This document shows positions 56,686 to 64,000 of a stretch of 64,000 nt of DNA, one piece after another. The stretch is from assembly GCA_027563935.2 (NCBI GenBank), contig CM050454.1, positions 9,018,001-9,082,000 of the forward strand, in the 5' to 3' direction. Position 1 is the stretch's first letter; each line of letters begins with the position of its first letter. The notes beneath the pieces are model-generated. The model saw only the letters and a list, made by a program, of their open reading frames with translations. It was not told the origin of the DNA and searched no databases. The DNA comes from Costus lasius. Lineage: Eukaryota > Streptophyta > Magnoliopsida > Zingiberales > Costaceae. The position numbers and the translations under genes were made by a program.

Positions 56686-59657
56686 ATGGAAGGAAGCAAT
56701 CCAGTGGAAGAAGATGGACAGTTAGAGGAAATGGCAGTGCAGATATCCACCGATCTGCCAAACGAACAAGTGTCAGCTCAGTCTGAAGATCATCAAGAAG
56801 AGAACGACGAGGCGGCGGCGGCGACTTTGTCACTGTCAACGCTGGGGAAACCTCGGAAGACAGGGATTCATCTTTTCTTTCTGGATTCAAGGTACCTAAA
56901 TATCCCTTGCGGATTTCTTTTTTTAGCTGATAATTACGTAAAAATCATGCATGCATGCATGCAGGAGTGTGTTCAAGCTCGATGAGCTGGGTCTAGAGAT
57001 TCTTCGGATCGCAGTCCCCGCAGCGCTGGCTTTGGCGGCTGATCCGCTTGCTTCTTTAGTTGACACAGCGTTCATCGGCCGACTAGGTGACAACTTTTCC
57101 GGCATTCATGGATGCTTACACACTCATCTGTGATTCATCAGGAACAATTTGATCCACCTGCTGCAGGTTCAGTAGAGATCGCGGCTGTCGGAGTTGCCAT
57201 CGCCATTTTCAACCAGGTTTCGAAGATCTGCATCTATCCTCTTATCAGCGTCACAACATCCTTCGTTGCGGAGGAAGATGCCATCATGAGCAAAGCCATG
57301 GAAGAATCCAAAAGCCCAGATTTGGAGAAGGCTTCTCCAGTAGATACAACAGATGATCAAAGCAACCAATTACCGCCGCCGCCAAACGGTACGCGATTCG
57401 TTGACTGCCTACGTATAGATTCGTGTTTCCTAATTCTCTGGATTTGGTAGCAGTCAAGTGCTTTTTCTTTCAGGGTGCGAGCTGCCACGGCCCGCCGCCA
57501 GTGGCAGAAGATATGGAAAGAAGAAGAAATACATCCCTTCAGTCACCTCAGCCTTGATCGTCGGCGGTGTTCTTGGACTCCTTCAAGCCATCTTCCTAAT
57601 TTTTGCAGCAAAATTTGTGCTAGGAATCATGGGTATAAAATCAGTAAGTATAGGATCTTTCATATTGTTCAAAGGGGCATTGAAATAACGAATAAAACAG
57701 TAAAATTGTTTTTTTTTTAAAATTACCAATTTCTTTACTCTTTGCAACTCAGGGATCCCCTATGTTGACCCCTGCCTTGAGGTACTTGACTTTGAGGTCA
57801 CTCGGTGCTCCTGCTGTTCTCTTGTCTCTGGCCATGCAAGGTGTTTTCAGAGGCTTCAAGGACACTAAAACTCCCCTATACGCCACAGGTTAGTACAGTA
57901 CTTCTCATCAAACATATGATCAATCTAATAGTATGCTTTGACATTAGGAAGTTGACTTTGCTTAGTGATTAATTTGATCCAACACTGATCTACAGCTGAA
58001 TCTGAATGTTCTTACCTTCATTAGTTTGATCATAATTATGCAGTTGTGGGAGATGTGGTCAACATAATCCTTGATCCAATTCTGATGTTTGTTTTCCATA
58101 TGAACGTCAGTGGCGCCGCCATTGCTCATGTTCTTTCTCAGTAAGCTCCATCTCTGCATGCACGCAGGTACGTACTTTCGCAAGATTGCATCTCTAAATT
58201 CTTGCTTCTTGCAGGTACCTCATAACCACCATACTGCTGATCAAGCTAGTTCAGAGAGTTGACGTTGTGCCGCCGAGTGCCCAAGCCCTCAAATTCAACC
58301 GCTTCCTTAGATGCGGTAAGACCTCACTTTGCCGCTGACTTTTGCTGATTGAACACCTAGCTCCCAAATGTTTGGAGCTTGATTCTGATCTACGTACCTT
58401 TTGACCTTTTGGAATTAGGATTCCTGCTGCTAGGGAGGGTAATAGCTGTGACATTCTGCGTCACTCTAGCTGCATCATTGGCTGCTCGGCATGGGCCAAC
58501 CCTCATGGCTGCTTTCCAGATTTGCCTCCAGCTTTGGCTCTCCACATCTCTTCTTGCCGATGGACTGGCTGTTGCAGGCCAGGTTCTTCCTGATCATAGC
58601 TCCCAACCTTCCTCCAATCTAGTCACAGAACATTAATGAACTGTGTTGCAGGCAATACTGGCCACTTCTTTTGCCAAAGGAGATCATCACAAAGTCGTCT
58701 CTGCTACAGCTCGAGTGTTGCAGGTTAATCAATCAGCTCATCTTATCAGGACAAATAGGGAAGAAAGCACCTCTAATCACTCTTAAAATGTACTGATTAT
58801 ACTGTTGTGCATGTTTCAGCACAGTGTGGTTTTGGGAGTAGCCCTAACGCTTCTGCTAGGGGTAGGCATTCAGTTCGGATCAGGAATGTTCACAAGTGAT
58901 AGCAGTGTGCAGAAACTGATTCACAGAGCTCTTCCTGTATGTATATCTCATCTTTGATCTTTCCAAGAAGATTGGAACGCCAGATTTCCTCAATCTATCA
59001 TAACATGGACGTTGTTTTTCTGATCAGATTGTAGCTGGCACACAGACAATCAACTCCTTGGCCTTTGTGTTCGACGGCATCAACTTTGGAGCCTCTGATT
59101 ACACCTTTGCTGCTTATTCTATGGCATGTCCTTGATCTGCAATATGCACGCATTCAATGTTTAGAATTAATATAGCATGTAATTCATAAGTAAATCATTT
59201 ATTTATTTTTTTTTGCTTTTATTCACATATATATGATCTGCAGGTTGGAGTGGCAGGTATTAGCATTCCGAGTCTGATATACCTCTCCATCAGCCATGGC
59301 TACATAGGGATTTGGATTGGTTTGACTATCTACATGACTATCAGGATGTTTGCCTGTACCTGGAGGTAAAATTGATATTACTTTCCCGTTTTCGGTTCCA
59401 ACTTGATATACTGAACCAAATCAAAATTTTGGATTCTCTTCAATTTATTTCCAACCCAATTAGACTGATTTAGTTAAAAAAAATTAAAAAGATTAATTCA
59501 GTTGTTAGTTGAATTAAATTTTCTGATTCAATCGAATAAACTAAAATTTTAATAATTATTGTAATATTTTATATAAATATATAATTATAATATTATTTTA
59601 CTTAATTACTGCAGGATGGGAGCTGCAAGGGGGCCCTGGGGTTTCCTGAGGAAATGA
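56686..59657 (+). CDS. MATE efflux transporter 2, FRD3/DTX42 citrate-transporter type
   Basis: Predicted 555-residue paralogue of the MATE gene at 21.7-25.9 kb. Coding exons: 56686-56891, 56965-57086, 57167-57388, 57474-57643, 57753-57888, 58044-58140, 58215-58315, 58419-58582, 58652-58723, 58820-58936, 59028-59123, 59244-59365, 59615-59657 (1668 bases). Ten of 13 exon lengths equal those of gene 1 (exons 2 and 5-13). Introns are GT-AG except intron 11, which begins GC (59124-59125). Marks: acidic N-terminus (residues 1-69), FKLDELGLEI and ADPLASLVDTAFIGRLG (about 72-109), SVTTSFVAEEDA (about 131-143), a long loop between helices 2 and 3, SLAMQGVFRGFKDTKTPLYAT (about 264-284), LGRVIAVTFCVTLAAS (about 355-370), GPWGFLRK at the end. 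Probably a plasma-membrane citrate exporter; substrate is inferred from the family. The long N-terminus is the main difference from gene 1. Confidence 0.92.
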
Positions 59658-59790
59658 TTTTTGTCCACCTCATGTATGAATTGCTGCAGAGATTAGTGAA
59701 TAGTTTTATATATATAATAACTGTAGTGGATTATATTAATAAATTATTTCTCCAAATTTGATGAATGTAGACTCTTAAACTTTATATATA

Positions 59791-59872
59791 GTATTGGAGG
59801 GTTCTCACTTATCAGCTCAATTTTGAATAATATTGTTTATAGTGTGGGAGGGTTCTCACTTATCAGCTCAAC
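59791..59872. repeat. Short direct repeat after MATE gene 2
   Basis: GGAGGGTTCTCACTTATCAG occurs twice (about 59795 and 59847), followed by CTCAA, with AT-rich spacer, in the 3' flank. Confidence 0.8.
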
Positions 59873-59997
59873 TTACGCGATAGAAATGATATATATAGAT
59901 AGCCTAATGGTATTACATGCAAAAACACCTAACAATGAAAGCTTTGTCTGAACATTGACTTTGCAATAAACTCTAGCCGACACTATTATAGTCTAAT

Positions 59998-60955
59998 TGT
60001 TAGGCCCGGATTAAACTTAAGCAAGCTTAATCACTCAAATCCTGCCACATCACCCGATCAGCGCCCAAATCCGAAAATTTTCCCAATCGAACTGAATTCA
60101 CTGCAGTGTTGACCAATTTTGACCGCCCTTCACGCCTCAAAGTGAACGCCACGTGCGTTCGCTTTCTTCGTGTCGCCTCGGCCTCGCCCGCGTGCGTCGG
60201 ACGCGCACCGTCGCCGGGGAAGACGCTGTTGCCGGCAGGGAATGGGCCTACGGCAGGGGAAGAGCCACCCGCCTCTTTCGCTCTTAGCCTCCCCGTCGGC
60301 GCCGCCTCTAGGCGCCGGAACCGTCGATCGGAGGTGGGAGCGAGCCGCCTGAGAAGATGACTCGATGTCGCCGGAAAACACACCGGAAAACACACAGATC
60401 GGAATGCCGAATCGGAGGGGAAAGCTACTGTTATTTATCCACGGGTACAATGCCTTAAAAGCCCTCTCCCTTCCTCCCTGTACACCTCTCTGTACACCGA
60501 TCTCCACTCAGCCTCTCGCCTGACCTCGCCGCCGGGACACTCGCCGGTTCGCACACAGGTCTTCGTCTGAGGAGAAGAGGAAGGCTCGCTAGAAGCTCCG
60601 CTCGTCCAAGAGGGGAAGCTCTCGCCCGGAAGGAGATCGCCACCGAGGATCTCATCCACTACTCCTTGCTCAGCGTGTGGAGGAACCCCGTCCGAAGGAA
60701 GCTCTCTCCCTGCCTTGGAAGATCGCGCTCCATCTTCCCTTTTCCTCTGCTACCGCCGCCTGGGAACGCAGCACGGATGGGACGCGCCACCTGCGTCCAC
60801 CTCCGGCTGCACGCCTCCGCGCGTGCGCGTCCGGAGTTGGGTCGCCCACCCGACACCGTCCGGATCCGCTTCTCAACGGGAGGAAGAACGGGCCTTGGGC
60901 CCGCGCCCGGGCCCAACTACGGTTCAACCCAGCCCGATGTCCTCTGGGTCTGACA
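59998..60955. mobile_element. Solo LTR (958 bp) with 5-bp target duplication
   Basis: Begins TGTTAGGCCCGG and ends GGGTCTGACA, the TG...CA form with short inverted ends. It is flanked by identical CTAAT at 59993-59997 and 60956-60960. No internal region, primer site or second LTR is nearby, so it is what remains after LTR-LTR recombination, or a small LTR-bounded unit. It is very GC-rich (60100-60930), which produces many overlapping false ORFs. Orientation and superfamily are not determined. Confidence 0.8.
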
Positions 60956-60960
60956 CTAAT

Positions 60961-62170
60961 GCTGAAATGGCATCTATAGCCTAAATTGTGGTCCGCCTAT
61001 CCTAAATCCGATTAGTATATACGGTCATCAATGTCACAACATTTTATTCACCCATCAGCCAACTTATAAATAAAAATAATCATAATATTTTATATACAGA
61101 AATATCCAACATGCTAAACTATCTAATAATAATTAAATATAGTTGTGAATGAAAATACAACAGTCATTCACATGCTTAAAATAATGAAAACAAGGAATGC
61201 AAAAGCAATTAGATAAATATCGAAAAAACAAAGAATACTAAAGACATCATATAGCGATAATTAATACCATGATTGGTTGTCATAGGTTGTCATTTCATGC
61301 TACAAGACCTCCCAAAGCCTTACTCATCACTTGGATCCATTACCCATGGATATGACAAAAATACCCAAAATTCTATAATACTCATCCATGTTTGTACTTA
61401 TAAATTACACACGTATTGTATAAACATCATACCTATGCTTATTCAATATCTACTCAATATCTGAATAATAAAATTCAAAATAATATTCCTTTTTTAATCC
61501 CTGAAGCTTTACCAGCTGCTTTGGCATCTGATTTCTAGCAGCAAAATCTTATTGTTTGGCGAAGTCTTTCCTGGACATAAGATTTTGGTGTCTGCTGTTC
61601 GTTCCTTTGAAGGTGCAGATACAAACTTTATTTGAAGAGCATCTCATTGTTCCTAACATATCAATCAAGCTAACCCACATTCAATGTGGATGCTTTCTGA
61701 AGAAACTGTCAACCGAATGTGAACAAGTCAACAGATTCCAGTGACAAGCTTAAAACACAATATCCATGCATCGGATTGATTACCTACCATTAATCACGAT
61801 GGCTGAGAAGGCAATCAAAATTGAATACTTTATTAACCAAAATGACAGATCTCGCACAATATTATGGAAGTCGTCAATGCATGAAATTGCATACTATTTA
61901 TCAAAATGCTCAATGATTTCCAACAAAGATATAGAATTTCAGAAATTAAGCCGACTGGCAAAATTCTGTCATCCGAATCAAAATTTACGTACAACTCAAT
62001 ATCTCAAGGTACTAACCATCTAGTGATTCTTTTTAGTGTAAAAATTTAAAAGTAATTTTTTGAATCCTGGAAAAGGCCAGGCATTGTTTCTTAGTACTCC
62101 CAGAACTTTGGGCAGGCTATTTTTAATTAATCAAAAAAGAATGAGAAGTTGAAGTTTCTCAGAAAATTTT
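60961..62170. other. Intergenic and 3' flank of the dicarboxylate translocator
   Basis: AT-rich, with no domain in any ORF. The 3' untranslated part of the minus-strand translocator gene occupies the part nearest 62170. Confidence 0.5.
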
Positions 62171-63875
62171 TCACCACAAACCAATGGTTTTCCACCAGAT
62201 GCCACCAACACCGAGCCAGATGATGATATTGACAATGGAGACAATGAACCCATAGCCCCACCACTTGGCAAGCGGAACATAGTTTGCACCATAGAAGACC
62301 GGCGCAGATCCAATGCCATAGTGAGTGAGTCCGCCCATAAGGTTGGAGAGGAAGGAGAGGACCATCCCTGCAAAGAGGGGTGGAGTACCCAATGCACTTG
62401 CTACTGACAAGAAGGCTGTGAACATGGCACCAATATGTGCAGCCCCACTTGCAAAGAAATAATGGGAATAGAAATAGAGCAGCACCAGAATGCCAAAAGA
62501 TAGTTGCCATGAAAGACCCAAGCCACCTACAAACTGAATAAAAGCAGAATCCAATGTGATCAGGGGATGAGTCATGAATTTGCTAATGTGTTCTAATGTT
62601 CCTCACGAAAATTGAAAACTGCATGCTTAATAATTGCAATTGCAACAAAGTATGTTCTTTTTTAGGTATTGATTCACTGAGTCATGAATTTGCTAGCATT
62701 TCAAGGAAACCATGAAATCCTATGAAAGACAGGAGTTTAAAATTATGGACAAAGATAAAATTAAACAATGACAATCATGAACCCCAATAATTACAAGTCA
62801 ATCACTCATTATTAACCTTACTTAAGGATTATCCAATATCTATACTAAACATATAAGCTGATAGTACTTGCAGACAAGTTGGATATCTTTCGATAAATTT
62901 CATAGTAACAACAAACAGCCATACTTAGAGAAGATAGAACATTACTACGGTAGTAGTTGATGAGAGTTCTCAAAAGAAAGAACAGAAAAAGAAATTAATA
63001 CTTCTTAGTAGCAGGATTTTGTATATGTAGTTAATGCAGAGCAGAGCACACCAAGAGCGAGCTGTGCAATGCGCATTTTGCATGATAGCCACCATTGGGT
63101 ATAAAGCAAATATCTGGGCATTTAGTTAACCAAAATTCAAGCAGGATGAGCTGAAACAATAAGACATTTCTTTGAAGTGACACGGTTATTGCAAACTAAT
63201 GAAATGGTTAATGGAGTTTAGCTGGTTATGATCTGCCTCATCCAGAAATTTGTATCAACCTAAAATGTAAAAGATTGCATGTCACACTGATAGAGTGATC
63301 GCACTACAATACTATTGCTGATCCTCGTACTTATGTTTCAAATCACTCTGATAAGAATTTATCTAAAGGATGCAGAAAACTTGGATTCTAAATTGTTAGT
63401 GTCTAGGGGCACTGCCAATTCATGCCTCACGATTGATGCAAGCTTAGTGCACTATGCTAGAGCATGTGGATATTTATGTGAATCAAAGACATCAGTGCAT
63501 GTGACCCATTCGCTGCAGTATTTGAAACTTTACCCACAAGCATTCACTAAAGAAGACCAAAATCCCAAAAGGAAAGAAAAGTTAGAAAAGATATAAATAT
63601 TAAGAGAACCAACCAAGGGCAAATGACTGAAAGATTGAGTTAAAAGATTATACCTTGACTACGGTTTGACTAAACCAGGAGATCAAACCATATTTGTTGA
63701 GATATCCAGCCATTGCAATAAGTGCTGCAAACCAAGTAAGGGTATCCCATGCCACTGACTCAGCTAAACATTCCTTCCATGTCACGACACCTGTTATTAG
63801 CAGAATAGATAAACCAAGGATTGCAGCTGTTACAGCATCCACATTTAGTGCTCCACCACATATCCAAAGCCCCAC
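62171..63875 (-). CDS. DiT1: Plastid 2-oxoglutarate/malate translocator, DiT1-like, C-terminal two exons (partial)
   Basis: Inner-envelope antiporter of the SLC13/DASS family that exchanges malate for 2-oxoglutarate to link plastid ammonia assimilation with cytosolic carbon. Two minus-strand exons are in the window: 63875-63654 (74 codons) and 62533-62171 (121 codons including stop). They are joined in frame by a 1120-base GT-AG intron. The first contains ALNVDAVTAAILGLSILLI and then WDTLTWFAALIAMAGYLNKYG. The second contains FVGGLGLSWQLSFGILVLLY, YFFASGAAHIGAMFTAFLSV, GLTHYGIGSAPVFYGANYVP and ends GIWWKTIGLW. The ASGAAHIGAM and GIGSAP segments are family hallmarks. The wording of the C-terminus fits DiT1 better than DiT2, from memory. 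The N-terminal two thirds, with the transit peptide, lie beyond the window. Confidence 0.88.
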
Positions 63876-64000
63876 CTGCATGGACCAAAGACACGGAATT
63901 TTTTTGTTTTTTAACTTGTGAAACAGTCTTTGACTCTTTGACTTTAATTGAATATTCATGTTAGCATAGACAAACATGCACAACAGTTCCTCTTCTCAAT

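Noticed and set aside
60027..60984. Cluster of overlapping ORFs on both strands
   Set aside because: They lie within a GC-rich solo LTR with exact target duplications and show no domains.
1..64000. tRNA or rRNA genes
   Set aside because: I saw no convincing tRNA A/B box pair or rRNA segment; the tRNA-like words at 38557 and 49960 are retrotransposon primer sites.

Overview
This window is plant nuclear DNA, most likely from a monocot outside the grasses. The reasons are spliced genes with GT-AG introns, GC-rich single-exon genes (AP2/ERF, oleosin) in AT-rich surroundings, TGGGCC-type promoter words, and a dense layer of Ty1-copia, hAT, PIF/Harbinger and Mutator-like elements. No search was run, so the species is not claimed.

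Layout. 1-0.9 kb: broken PIF/Harbinger transposase. 3.1-4.0 kb: intact DREB2-type AP2/ERF gene. 5.5-8.3 kb: probable degenerate Harbinger-like element with a nested MITE. 9.35-17.5 kb: a large foldback-like element with arrays of a ~21-bp GGTAGAAC repeat, a FAR1-type remnant, and a ~6-kb palindrome whose two arms each carry a broken Ulp1-like (C48) protease. 17.7-19.7 kb: hAT-type MITEs, one with a captured LHC-like fragment. 20.9-21.1 kb: a small conserved-looking membrane protein gene (minus). 21.7-25.9 kb: MATE gene 1 (minus, 13 coding exons). 26.85-41.44 kb: a hAT-like element with perfect 8-bp target duplications, split by a full-length minus-strand Ty1-copia element (31.7-40.55 kb). 43.8-46.6 kb: old copia remnant. 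47.05-47.5 kb: oleosin. 48.0-49.07 kb: short hAT-like element. 49.5-55.6 kb: second copia element with two LTRs and target duplications. 56.7-59.7 kb: MATE gene 2 (plus, 13 coding exons). 60.0-60.96 kb: solo LTR. 62.17-63.88 kb: the last two exons of a plastid dicarboxylate translocator (minus), continuing past the window end.

How the genes relate. The two MATE genes are head-to-head paralogues of the FRD3/DTX42 citrate-transporter type. Ten of their 13 coding exons have identical lengths. The 30.8 kb between their start codons is mostly transposons plus the oleosin gene. The other genes (transcription factor, oil-body protein, plastid carrier) look functionally independent. I could follow both MATE open reading frames through all splice junctions to a stop codon, predicting 502 and 555 residues.
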